NCBI GenBank assembly: GCA_027491395.1
Contig: JAOZFI010000017.1
Location: 1 to 64,000 of the forward strand
Source: Thermoproteota archaeon
GTDB taxonomy: Archaea > Korarchaeota > Korarchaeia > Korarchaeales > Korarchaeaceae
Direction: 5' to 3'
DNA length: 64,000 bases
Shown: positions 45,713-55,036 of the stretch, in pieces
Numbering within the stretch: position 1 is the first letter of the stretch
Layout: every line of letters begins with the position of its first letter
Position numbers and translations under genes: made by a program
Notes under the pieces: model-generated
What the model saw: only the letters and a program-made list of their open reading frames with translations
Told to the model about the DNA's origin: nothing
Database searches by the model: none

Positions 45713-46444
45713 ATGATCTCGAAAAGTAGAGTAACCGTCTTGATAATATCCGCCTCTTTGTTAATCATTTTGTCAGTTATCCTATCGTTCGCGCTTAACC
45801 CTCCGGAATCAATGAGCCTTTCGATGGGACCCGTCTACTCCACTCCCATCTCAAAGGTCAAGAAGGACCTATTGGACAGCTTCATGAATGTCACATTAGA
45901 GAAATTAAAGGAAGACAGGGAATATAGTTTAAAGTATCTGAATTTCACGCGATGGTTAGGTGAAACATACGGCCTCGCTTACGATGAACTTTTCTGGACC
46001 AGAGAAGAGCTTGTCAAGATAATGGAGAAGGCCAAGCAATTAGACGAGGAGGCCGCCGACTGGCTCAAACAGGTGAACGCAACTCTCATCGTGGCCTTTA
46101 GCCTGCCGCCGGATACTAACCTGTCATATGCTAATATGATGGCGGATCTCATCTCCAAATATGCCCCAAACTTCAAGGCGGTCAAGGTGCAGGTCCTCTA
46201 TAGCATAGACAGGTACAAGGTGAAGTACAAGGAAGGGTCCATGGATCTGCACCTGAGCATCATCAGGGCGTTCCTCCAGAGGAACCTCAGTATTAGAGTA
46301 AAGACCATTGAGCCATACGGAATAGGAAGCGTGGAAATCACGCCAGCAGATCTGGACAAGCTCACACCACAATATCTGGAAAAGGCATTGGATGCGACCG
46401 AGGAAGCGGCAAAGGGCGGGAAACCTAAAGCTTACCGACTATAA
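45713..46444 (+). CDS. Secreted protein of unknown function (possible 5' part of a frameshifted gene)
   Basis: Signal peptide VLIISASLLIILSVILSFA; end overlaps by 53 nt with the +1-frame Cys-rich ORF at 46392. Confidence 0.6.
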   Translation: MISKSRVTVLIISASLLIILSVILSFALNPPESMSLSMGPVYSTPISKVKKDLLDSFMNVTLEKLKEDREYSLKYLNFTRWLGETYGLAYDELFWTREELVKIMEKAKQLDEEAADWLKQVNATLIVAFSLPPDTNLSYANMMADLISKYAPNFKAVKVQVLYSIDRYKVKYKEGSMDLHLSIIRAFLQRNLSIRVKTIEPYGIGSVEITPADLDKLTPQYLEKALDATEEAAKGGKPKAYRL

Positions 46445-46787
46445 GTCAGCTTGGGAATGTGGACAATGGTATCAGGGACCTGTAACGGTCTATAACGCGA
46501 ATTTTCACTGGAAGTGGTGGTTCTGGCATTTCTGCGGAGATTGGGGTGAATCAGGCTGTAAGATGTACGCACGTGAGGAGATCGAGGGGTGTGACATTCA
46601 TTACATTCGCCGGATGCATTTTCTTATGGAAGGAGATTATATCTTCGGCCTTATAGACTCTCCGGGGTGCGAATACGCAAGTAACTGTGGAGGAACCTGC
46701 GGGTCAGCTAATACTAAATTTCATGGTTTTTACTCCGTTACACACGCGAAAATGAGCCCCTACATAAGGTTTTACTCTTTATTATGA
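46392..46787 (+). CDS. Cys/Trp-rich domain, probably the C-terminal continuation of 45713-46444
   Basis: WECGQWYQGPVTVYNANFHWKWWFWHFCGDWGESGCK...GCD...GCEYASNCGGTCGS; no signal peptide of its own. Confidence 0.5.
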   Translation: MRPRKRQRAGNLKLTDYKSAWECGQWYQGPVTVYNANFHWKWWFWHFCGDWGESGCKMYAREEIEGCDIHYIRRMHFLMEGDYIFGLIDSPGCEYASNCGGTCGSANTKFHGFYSVTHAKMSPYIRFYSLL

Positions 46788-46808
46788 TAGCTGATTATAA
46801 ACTGACCT

Positions 46809-46847
46809 ATCACAGCACATTTAATGAACTATATACGTTGCTGTGAT
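46809..46847. repeat. 9-bp inverted repeat
   Basis: ATCACAGCA (46809-46817) / TGCTGTGAT (46839-46847). Confidence 0.6.
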
Positions 46848-46877
46848 GCTCCATGACTTATGCTATTGCTATTTTTA

Positions 46878-46906
46878 TTAAGTGGGGAGTGGTTACCCCC
46901 ACTTAA
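46878..46906. repeat. 10-bp perfect inverted repeat / hairpin
   Basis: TTAAGTGGGG-AGTGGTTAC-CCCCACTTAA. Confidence 0.65.
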
Positions 46907-47181
46907 GAGGTTCAGCCACCCAGGCTTGTCAAGTAAATTTGATACTATACCTCCTATCCCTTCCGATTAATTCTTCTCTTATCTTCAATAATTAATAATT
47001 TCCTCTTTCTTTTTAGTACGAGCAACGAACTTTTAATCGAACAACAGGGACAGCTGGGCGCAAAAGGAAGGGTCAATATACAACAAGGAGAAAAGGTTAG
47101 AGATCCCTTTAGATACATTTGTATATTTGATGCCAGTGTAGATACTAGGAAAAATGGAAAAATGAAAGGGGAAGAGAGCAT

Positions 47182-47583
47182 ATGTCCTCCCTCACAAATA
47201 GACTTAAGTTAATAGAGCGAAAATTGAAGAGGAGAGGTATAGTAGCGATTATACTCTTCGGTTCCTCGCTAAAAGGAAGAATTCATCCACTTAGCGATGT
47301 GGACATCGCTGTTCTCTTCAAAGATGAACCGCTAGAGCGTGATATCGAATGGCTATATCTGGAGCTTCAAAGATATCTCAGGAGAGAAGTAGATCTCATC
47401 ATCCTCAATAAGGCTCCTCCCAGAATAAGATTTTCTGCCTTGAAAGGTGAACTGCTTTACGTTGGAGACGAGAGAGAACTAATCCACTTCATGACTAAGG
47501 TTTACGACGAGTGGGCTGATTTGGAGTATCTCAGGAGAGTGATCTGGAATTACACGGAGAGGTGGCTGACCGTTGGAGGTTGA
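47182..47583 (+). CDS. MNT-type nucleotidyltransferase antitoxin (MntA-like)
   Basis: GSSLKGRIHPLSDVDIAVLF = GSx10DxD; followed by a HEPN gene. Confidence 0.9.
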   Translation: MSSLTNRLKLIERKLKRRGIVAIILFGSSLKGRIHPLSDVDIAVLFKDEPLERDIEWLYLELQRYLRREVDLIILNKAPPRIRFSALKGELLYVGDERELIHFMTKVYDEWADLEYLRRVIWNYTERWLTVGG

Positions 47584-47584
47584 C

Positions 47585-47995
47585 ATGGAAGCGGTCAAGT
47601 CCAGAATAGAGCTACTGAGGGGATATTTATCCTCCTTAGAGGAACTGAAATCGAACGAGGAAGAATTTTACAAATCCTTGGTATACCGAATGGCGGTGGA
47701 AAGGCTTTTGCATCTGTCTATTGAATGTCTTTTAGACATACCGCAGCACATAGCTGCGGCTAAGGGACATAGGCCTCCTGAGAGTTATGCTGATACCATC
47801 ACAGTGCTCGAGGAAGCCGGACTTGTACCTCCTGAGAAAGCAGACAATTATAGGAGAATTGCTAGGTTCCGAGATGTCCTAGTTCACGCGTACGTATCAA
47901 TAGACCCAGATAGAGTTTTTGAGGTTTGGATGAGAGAGTTGGAGGATCTCAGGGAAATGGCGAGGGACCTCATGAACGCCGCTACTGATCCCTAG
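47585..47995 (+). CDS. HEPN (DUF86) toxin, HepT-like
   Basis: RFRDVLVHAYVSID gives RX4HXY; GGAGG before ATG 47585. Confidence 0.88.
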   Translation: MEAVKSRIELLRGYLSSLEELKSNEEEFYKSLVYRMAVERLLHLSIECLLDIPQHIAAAKGHRPPESYADTITVLEEAGLVPPEKADNYRRIARFRDVLVHAYVSIDPDRVFEVWMRELEDLREMARDLMNAATDP

Positions 47996-48049
47996 TGCAT
48001 CGTGTTCCTCATGGGGAACCACTTTTACTGAGAGTAGAGGTTATGATCG

Positions 48050-49891
48050 ATGTCTTGGGAAGATGCCGTGGAGTACTTTCCCTACAAGCCCCGTAGATTT
48101 CAGAGGGAAGCCATAGCCTCCATAAGATCCACCGTGGAGGAAGGCAGGAGGTTCTGCCTCCATGCCCCAACTGGATTTGGGAAGACACCAGTGGTCCTCG
48201 CGGCATTGCTTCCGATAATAGAGGAGATGGATGGAGCCATTATATGGGCTGTCAGGACTGGGAACGAGACAGACAGACCTATAGAGGAGCTGAAACTGAT
48301 TAGCAGGAGGAAGTCCGTTTTCGGCCTATCCTTCAGGGGTAAAAGGGACATGTGTCCCCTCGCTAGGGATCTAGGAGTCACCAGCTACGAGGGAGTAGGG
48401 ACCCTCTGCAGGATGAGGAGGGACAAGTGCCCCTACCACAGGAACCTGAAGAGGTTGAAGGGCGAGGAAGTAGCCCCCCCTCCTAAGCCCCTCACGTTCT
48501 CTGAGACTTTCGAGCTCGCAAGGGAGATGAAGGTATGCCCTTACTTCCTCCAGATTGCCTTTCTAGAGTACTCCCACGTGATCTCACTCAGCTACAACTA
48601 CGTCCTCTCTCCCTTGGGATGGGTCATCAGGCATAAGGTACCCTTCAGGGAGTCCGTACTCGTCGTCGATGAGGCCCATAACATAGAGAGGGCCGCAATG
48701 GAGTTGAATAGCAAGAGTGTGACCTCGACAACCGTGGAGAGGTCCCTGAGGGAGGTTGAGAGGCACGATCCGGATGACGAGACCGGTTTAAGAGAGAAGC
48801 TCTCCTCAACCCTCACATTCATGTCCCAAGTAGCGGTCTCGGAGGACGGAGTGTTCGACCTGGATTCCTTCCTCGGGGAGACGGGTCTGGGTCCGGACGA
48901 CATAAAGGCCATGTACGCGATAGCGGAGGAGGTGTATCGGGACCAGATGAGGAGGGGCAAGGAACCGCGCTCCTACCTCAACTCCATGGCGGAGTTCCTC
49001 ATCGTGGCCTTGGAGAAGAGCGGGCAGGAGGGGGTGGCCTACCTCTACTCCAAGGAGAGGTCGGGTATCAAGCTGGAGGTGTGGGACATGAGGACCAAGG
49101 AGTCCTTGGCCCCGGTATGGGACGACTTCTACAGCGTCGTCTTCATGTCAGGCACGCTTGAGCCAATAGACGCATTCGCCGAAACCGCGGGCGTCGAGGA
49201 TTGCGCCAGGATGAGCATACCCTCGATGGCCGATCCCGAGAAAGTGAGGAGCCTTATAGTGAGCGGAGTAAGCACCAAGGGAGAGGAACTCTCGGCTGAG
49301 ATGGTCAGGAGATATCTAAGAGTTGTGGACGCGTTTCTATCGCTCCCAGGAAACTTAGCTATATTCACGGCCAGCTACAGGATTCAAGAGGAGGTACTCC
49401 CCGGAATAAAGGAGCTCGCAGAGGACCACGGGAGGCACATGTTCGTAGAGAGGAGAGATATGCCCGGTGATGAGGCGAGCTGGATACTCAGGGAGTTCAA
49501 GTCCCTACCTAAACTAGGGAAGGAAGGCCTTCTGGTGGCGCCTGCCGGGGGTAGATTCGCGGAGGGAGCCGATTTCCCCGGAGAGGAGTTGGAGGGGGTG
49601 ATGCTCTTGGGAATACCATTCGATCGCCTCACCACAAAGACCAGACTCTTCATCGAGTACAATCAGAGGATCTACGGGAAGAAGAGAGGAAGATACCTGT
49701 CATACGTGGTTCCAGCCCTCAGAAGAGCTTCCCAAGCGTTGGGAAGGGTCATCAGATCGGAAGAGGACGAAGGAGTCTTCGTTCTGGCGGATGAAAGATA
49801 TATGAGGCGCACTTACTTCAAACTACTCCCGGACTTCGTCAAACAAAATGTGAGCTTGGCCAGGTGGGATGAGATAAAACCCCCATACTGA
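48050..49891 (+). CDS. xpd: XPD/Rad3-like DNA helicase with Fe-S cluster cysteines
   Basis: HAPTGFGKTPVVLAALLP, Cys residues in DMCPLARDL...LCRMRRDKCPYH...VCPYF, VVDEAHNIE, QALGRVIRSEEDEGVFVLADERY. Confidence 0.9.
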   Translation: MSWEDAVEYFPYKPRRFQREAIASIRSTVEEGRRFCLHAPTGFGKTPVVLAALLPIIEEMDGAIIWAVRTGNETDRPIEELKLISRRKSVFGLSFRGKRDMCPLARDLGVTSYEGVGTLCRMRRDKCPYHRNLKRLKGEEVAPPPKPLTFSETFELAREMKVCPYFLQIAFLEYSHVISLSYNYVLSPLGWVIRHKVPFRESVLVVDEAHNIERAAMELNSKSVTSTTVERSLREVERHDPDDETGLREKLSSTLTFMSQVAVSEDGVFDLDSFLGETGLGPDDIKAMYAIAEEVYRDQMRRGKEPRSYLNSMAEFLIVALEKSGQEGVAYLYSKERSGIKLEVWDMRTKESLAPVWDDFYSVVFMSGTLEPIDAFAETAGVEDCARMSIPSMADPEKVRSLIVSGVSTKGEELSAEMVRRYLRVVDAFLSLPGNLAIFTASYRIQEEVLPGIKELAEDHGRHMFVERRDMPGDEASWILREFKSLPKLGKEGLLVAPAGGRFAEGADFPGEELEGVMLLGIPFDRLTTKTRLFIEYNQRIYGKKRGRYLSYVVPALRRASQALGRVIRSEEDEGVFVLADERYMRRTYFKLLPDFVKQNVSLARWDEIKPPY

Positions 49892-50006
49892 GGTCGAACA
49901 TGGAAACTCTAGGGAAGGATCGATCGTGGTCCTCTCCCATCCTGAGACTGCTTGTATTATCTGGATCGAACTCAAAAGTTATTATTGCGGGCAGCCGTAA
50001 CCTTGG

Positions 50007-50699
50007 ATGCTCGGAACCATCATTAACACGGTCACTGTGCTGGTTGGATCGTCTGCTGGTCTCCTCCTAGGTAAGAGGATGGGAGATTCGGGGAAGGAGA
50101 CGGTATTTCAGGTCGTAGGTCTTTTCACGTTCTATCTAGGGACAAGCATGGCGCTGGAAACGAGGAACCCCATTGGTCTGATCTTGGGGCTGCTTACAGG
50201 AACTCTGCTCGGTGAGAGTCTCGAACTGGAGGAGATCTTGGAGGGTGCGGCGGAGCGCCTGAGACAAAGGATAGGAGTAGACTCAAACTTCGTGGAAGGA
50301 CTCATGACAGCTTTCCTCACGTTTTGCGTAGGTCCCATGACTATTATCGGCTCCATAAGGGATGGAATGGGCGATCCATCCATAATAATGGCCAAATCCG
50401 TGATGGACGGCTTCGCCTCCATGGCCTACGCGACAGCCCTCGGTCCTGGTGTAGTGTTCTCCTCCATCCCGCTCTTCCTGTTCCAAGGATCGCTGTCCAT
50501 TGTGGGCTCTCTAATAGGTGCTTCCCTCCCAGAAGCGGCCATAGGTGACCTCACCGGAGCCGGTGGGGTGATATTACTGGGATTGGCGCTCAACCTCCTC
50601 AAGGTCAGGAGGATAAAGGTGGGAAACATGCTCCCCAGTCTTCTAATGGCTCCACTGATCTCCATCCTCTGGTCCGGCCTTCCCATTCCTACTCCCTAA
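50007..50699 (+). CDS. DUF554 family membrane protein
   Basis: MLGTIINTVTVLVGSSAGLLLGKRM...FCVGPMTIIGSIRDGMGDPSIIMAKSVMDGFASMAYAT. Confidence 0.9.
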   Translation: MLGTIINTVTVLVGSSAGLLLGKRMGDSGKETVFQVVGLFTFYLGTSMALETRNPIGLILGLLTGTLLGESLELEEILEGAAERLRQRIGVDSNFVEGLMTAFLTFCVGPMTIIGSIRDGMGDPSIIMAKSVMDGFASMAYATALGPGVVFSSIPLFLFQGSLSIVGSLIGASLPEAAIGDLTGAGGVILLGLALNLLKVRRIKVGNMLPSLLMAPLISILWSGLPIPTP

Positions 50700-51513
50700 T
50701 TCTCGCCCTCCTATTCGTGATCCTCCTCTTAATGACTCTTCCCAAGGCGAACCATGCCTCTTCTATCTCCTCACAGCTCTCACATACGGCCGCCATAGCC
50801 GGACCTGTACCGGACAGGCCCGCTCCCAATGCTCCGAGTCTCACCGCCTCCAGAGCTGGAGAAGGGTCATAACCTAATAGTAGTGAGTAAAGTAAGCCGT
50901 TCAGCGTCATGGCATCCCATATCCTTCTCGGGAGAAGAGAGAATATGGAATCAACAGTCCCAGCGTAGGATCTCAGGAGATCCCCATCGACCTCGATAGT
51001 GGACTTTGGAGCGTGACTCTCGGGCAGGAGCACTAGAACCTCCATCTCTTTTATAGGAGCCCTCATGAGCAGCTCATCCCTCGAGTTATCGGTCATAACG
51101 AAGCCTCCCAGCATGGAAGCGGCCGCGTCATCTAGAGCACCGGTGATGGTAACTCCCGCCGACCTGGCAGCTTTAACTGAAATTTTCAAGGCCTCAAAGA
51201 GGTCCCTCCTGCCGTGAAGAGCCATAATTGAGAGTACAACAGCGTTAGCCACGGCACTACTGCTCTTCAAACCCCAGCCCGCTGGGATCTCCGAGTCCAC
51301 CCGAACCCTTACCCCATCACCACCCACCTCTTTCAGGGCTAGGAGGGCCGCCTCTCTGACCAGAGGGTCCCCAGGTTCCACCTCCAATTCGTTGGAAGGT
51401 TCGGCTCGAGCCCTCACTTCGAAATCAATCGAGATAGCTGCCCCCTTCCAGCTGGCTATCGCATTAACGACGGTTATAGCTCCATTCACCCGAACCTCAA
51501 CCATTTCCACCAC
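50689..51513 (-). CDS. aroK: Archaeal (GHMP-type) shikimate kinase
   Basis: IPAGWGLKSSSAVANAVVLSIMALHG, TGALDDAAASMLGGFVMTDN. Confidence 0.93.
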   Translation of the reverse strand: MVEMVEVRVNGAITVVNAIASWKGAAISIDFEVRARAEPSNELEVEPGDPLVREAALLALKEVGGDGVRVRVDSEIPAGWGLKSSSAVANAVVLSIMALHGRRDLFEALKISVKAARSAGVTITGALDDAAASMLGGFVMTDNSRDELLMRAPIKEMEVLVLLPESHAPKSTIEVDGDLLRSYAGTVDSIFSLLPRRIWDAMTLNGLLYSLLLGYDPSPALEAVRLGALGAGLSGTGPAMAAVCESCEEIEEAWFALGRVIKRRITNRRARIRE

Positions 51514-52333
51514 CTAGGAGAGACTCAGCCACCTCCATCATCAGATTCTCATCTGGATCGATGCCGAACCATATCCTCTCAGCCTCGGCCGCCTGTCTCA
51601 CGAGCATGGGGAGACCACCGACAGCCTTGCAACCCCTCCTCTTGGCCTCCCTCACAAGTACAGTCTCAGGAGGATTGTACACGAGATCGAACACGTAACA
51701 ACCCGGCTTCAAGTAGTCGGGATCCAATGGAATCCCCTCACCTAGCGTGCCTAGAGGAGTGGCGTTGATCAGGAGGTCAGCTTTTTCAGCGACTCGAGAT
51801 CTCTCTTCCCATTCCACGGTCACCGCATCGAACCCAAGCTTATCGCATAGAGGGAGGACCCTCTTCACCCGCTCTATCCTCCTAGAGGTTACGTAGACCC
51901 TTTCAACCCTTCCAGAAAGCCCCACGAGGACGGAACGGGCAGCGCCACCGGCACCTAGAAGCAGCGCGTTCTCAATGCTGCGTATCCCTAGAATTTCTAG
52001 GCTATAGAGGACGCCGCTGACATCCGTGTTATAGCCCAATGCCTTCTCCTCGAATCTTATCGTGTTCACAGCACCTACTAGTTTGGCCTCATCGCTCAAC
52101 CAGTCAACGGAGTCGTGAGCCATCTCCTTATACGGGATCGTCACATTACAGCCAACGGTCCCCAGAGCCCTCAACCCATCCAAGGCCTTAGGGAAATCGA
52201 GCACATCGAAGGCCAAGTAGATGGCATTTATCCCCATCCTCTCATAGGAGGCGTTGTGGATGGCCGGTGAGATCGAGTGGTGCACCGGATGCCCGAGAAG
52301 GCATGTGAGCCTCGTACTCGAGTCTATCCTCAT
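51497..52333 (-). CDS. aroE: Shikimate dehydrogenase
   Basis: LLGHPVHHSISPAIHNASYERMGINAIYLAFDV, GCNVTIPYKE, NTDVSGVLYSL, GAGGAARSV. Confidence 0.95.
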   Translation of the reverse strand: MRIDSSTRLTCLLGHPVHHSISPAIHNASYERMGINAIYLAFDVLDFPKALDGLRALGTVGCNVTIPYKEMAHDSVDWLSDEAKLVGAVNTIRFEEKALGYNTDVSGVLYSLEILGIRSIENALLLGAGGAARSVLVGLSGRVERVYVTSRRIERVKRVLPLCDKLGFDAVTVEWEERSRVAEKADLLINATPLGTLGEGIPLDPDYLKPGCYVFDLVYNPPETVLVREAKRRGCKAVGGLPMLVRQAAEAERIWFGIDPDENLMMEVAESLLGGGNG

Positions 52334-52431
52334 CCCATCATAGAATCCGTCCCTCCTTTTAAGGGATGAGTGCGTCGCCGCCAGCAGATGAGAAGACTTA
52401 ATTCCTCAACTCACTCACTGGCTGGGTGTCT

Positions 52432-53385
52432 ATGAGGACCTCCCATGTGGGCAGCTACCCCTTGGACCACTCCCCGGATAATCTGAGAAGGGCGTTCCTC
52501 GACACGGTAGATGCAGGAATTACTGTCCCACCAGTTCCCCAGCTCAGACCCTTCACGGACATGTACTTGGAACCTTTGGCGGAGATGGGTCAACTCGAGC
52601 CCATAGGGGGCGGCAAGTATAGGCCCATCGACCTTCACGGCGAGCCTGAACTACCCAAGTTGGATGAGGTAGAATGGTTCCTCGAACTTGCCAACGAGAT
52701 GAACTTCGACTTGTCCACAGTCAGGCTCCCCCTAACGGGCCCCTTCACACTGGCGAGCAGGGTAGAGGTAGGGGATGGCGGGGTCTTTAACTCACTCTTG
52801 GCGGACAAGAAAGCTCTATTCGACTTCTTCGTCCCCTACGTGTCAAAGATAGCCGAGAGAATGGATTCCGTTGGGTTCGGATACATCTTCGTCGATGAGC
52901 CGGTCATAGGGCTCTTGGTGGGGAGGAGGATCCTCTTCGATTACAGGGAGGAGGACATAATAGAATCATATGAGCGGGTCTTCTCCAGCGTAAAGGCCGA
53001 GAAAGGCACCCATATATGCGGGAAATTATCTCCCAAGCTCTCGGAATTGCTGATGAAGGTTCCCGTGAGGTATCTGAGCCACGAGTTCTTCGACTCCAGA
53101 TCTAATCTCGAGAGGTTCTCCCGACAGAAGCTGGAGGATGCTGACAAGGTTATCTCCCCCGGTGTGGTGAGCGCGCAGAGCATGGAGGTGGAGGGGAGAG
53201 AGGTGGTAAGCGGTCTCCTCAAGGAGTTGATGGAGAGGTTCGGGGCTGAGAGAATAGACTTGATCAGCGGGGATTGTGGGTTCGGTGGATTGAAGGCCGC
53301 TGGACCCCGAGCGTATGAAGTGGCCATAAGTAAGCTCAGAGTAATAGTGGAGGTGGTCACATCCCTACAGAGCGAGTGCGGGTGA
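52432..53385 (+). CDS. MetE C-terminal-like (core-MetE) zinc methyltransferase
   Basis: SHVGSYPLDHS, THICGKLSP (H-x-C), SGDCGFGGLK. GTG 52426 is an alternative start. Confidence 0.75.
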   Translation: MRTSHVGSYPLDHSPDNLRRAFLDTVDAGITVPPVPQLRPFTDMYLEPLAEMGQLEPIGGGKYRPIDLHGEPELPKLDEVEWFLELANEMNFDLSTVRLPLTGPFTLASRVEVGDGGVFNSLLADKKALFDFFVPYVSKIAERMDSVGFGYIFVDEPVIGLLVGRRILFDYREEDIIESYERVFSSVKAEKGTHICGKLSPKLSELLMKVPVRYLSHEFFDSRSNLERFSRQKLEDADKVISPGVVSAQSMEVEGREVVSGLLKELMERFGAERIDLISGDCGFGGLKAAGPRAYEVAISKLRVIVEVVTSLQSECG

Positions 53386-54998
53386 AGATTCTACCCGCTG
53401 GCGTGGAGGTCGAGGCGGACAAGGGCGAGCTACTATCCAATATACTCAGCAGAACCGTATCATTCCCCCTGCCGTGTGGAGGCGCTGGGTACTGCGGAGG
53501 ATGCGCCGTGAGAGTGCTCGAGGGAAAGGTGACCCCTCCTACTAGGGAAGAGCGACTGACCGGTGTGATAGAGAGGGGGATGAGGCTAGCTTGCAGGACT
53601 AAAGTGATGGGGAGTGTAGTTGTCGAGGTCCCCAGAATAGCCCCCGTGGCCACAGTCTCGGGAATGATGCCCCGATTCGAGCTGAGCCCTCTGATCAGGA
53701 AATCCGGACTTGGAGATATGGCCCTCCCCAGGTCTCTCCCTCAACCCTCATTCAGCTTCAAAGGAATCGCCTTCCGCTCCGGAGGGGGAGAAATCGGACT
53801 TGCGGTGGATCTTGGGACTACCAACATATCCGGATCGCTGCTCGACCTGAGGAACGGGAGACCTCTGATTGAGGGTTTCGTGAGGAACCCCCAAGTGTCG
53901 AGGGGAGCTGATGTGATCACTAGGATGGAGAAGGCCTTGGAAGGTGAGAGGGAGGCGTTGAGGAACATGGCGATTCAAGGCATAGAGGATCTGTCCTCGA
54001 AACTCTGCAAAGCTGTAGATGTCAGGGAGGAGGATGTATCCATAGTCTCGGTAGTCGGAAACTCGGTGATGCATGCTCTCCTTCTTGGATTGCCCGTCGA
54101 TTCCCTATCTGCAGCGCCGTTCGAGCCCCCCCTCAAGATGTGGGTCTCAGGGCCAGCGGATGAGGCCGGATTTGAGAGGCTCTCCGAGAGCTGGCTCTTG
54201 GTTCCCCCGCCCTTGGCAGGCTTCGTTGGCTCCGACGCCTTATCCGACCTTGTAGTTGCGGAGATGCTTGAGCTGGAGAGGCCCTACCTCCTGATCGACT
54301 TGGGAACGAACACGGAGGTGATGCTGGTGACGGACGATGTGCTGGCGACCAGCGCACCAGCAGGCTCTGCCTTTGAATCTAACGTTCCGTCGGGGGTGGG
54401 TGGCGTTCGGGGGACAATAAACAGGGTGAGAATCACCGAGGAGGGAATCGAGGTGGAGGTAGAGGGTAGACCCGTGGGCCTGAGCGGCTCAGGACTCATC
54501 TCAGCCGTGGCTGAGATGCTGAGATGGGATCTTCTCTCAGAGAACGGGAGGATGTCTAGGGAGCTTGAGGGGAAGCTCAGGCTAGTGGACTCCCCGAGGA
54601 TAGAGGTGACGCAGAGGGATGTGAGAGAGGTCCAGAAGGCGGTGGCTGCGGTGTACTCGGCTTGGAGGATCCTCATGCGGAGGAAAGGCTTGAGCCATGA
54701 GGACTTAAAAGGGGTCTACCTCGCCGGTACCTTCGGGAGTCACGTGGATCCGTCGGATGCCATCGAGATAGGCCTCATCCCACCAGTTGATCCGGAAACG
54801 GTAGTCTCCCTAGGTAACACAGCGTTATCAGGGGCTAAACTCTTAATACTGAGTGAGGATGCGTTCACCAAGTTCAACGAGCTGTACTCCATGGTCACTT
54901 ATGTGGATCTGGCCAGAGACCCTGAATTTAGTGAAGCCTTCATAGAGGGAACGTACCTGAGGGGGCCCCCTCCTGATCCTTCATCCGGCAACCTTTAA
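53376..54998 (+). CDS. RACo/RamA-like corrinoid activation protein (2Fe-2S + ASKHA, DUF4445)
   Basis: CGGAGYCGGCAVRVLEGKV...LACRTKV 2Fe-2S cysteines; LAVDLGTTNISGSLLDL; LLIDLGTNTEVMLV; LSGSGLISAVAEML. Confidence 0.9.
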   Translation: MRVKILPAGVEVEADKGELLSNILSRTVSFPLPCGGAGYCGGCAVRVLEGKVTPPTREERLTGVIERGMRLACRTKVMGSVVVEVPRIAPVATVSGMMPRFELSPLIRKSGLGDMALPRSLPQPSFSFKGIAFRSGGGEIGLAVDLGTTNISGSLLDLRNGRPLIEGFVRNPQVSRGADVITRMEKALEGEREALRNMAIQGIEDLSSKLCKAVDVREEDVSIVSVVGNSVMHALLLGLPVDSLSAAPFEPPLKMWVSGPADEAGFERLSESWLLVPPPLAGFVGSDALSDLVVAEMLELERPYLLIDLGTNTEVMLVTDDVLATSAPAGSAFESNVPSGVGGVRGTINRVRITEEGIEVEVEGRPVGLSGSGLISAVAEMLRWDLLSENGRMSRELEGKLRLVDSPRIEVTQRDVREVQKAVAAVYSAWRILMRRKGLSHEDLKGVYLAGTFGSHVDPSDAIEIGLIPPVDPETVVSLGNTALSGAKLLILSEDAFTKFNELYSMVTYVDLARDPEFSEAFIEGTYLRGPPPDPSSGNL

Positions 54999-55000
54999 TA

Positions 55001-55036
55001 GTTCCGGGGCGGAACTAAGTTCCGGGGCGGAACTAA
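55001..55036. repeat. Two perfect tandem 18-bp repeats, each a 6-bp palindrome
   Basis: GTTCCGGGGCGGAACTAA at 55001-55018 and 55019-55036; ends on the A of ATG 55036. Confidence 0.9.
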
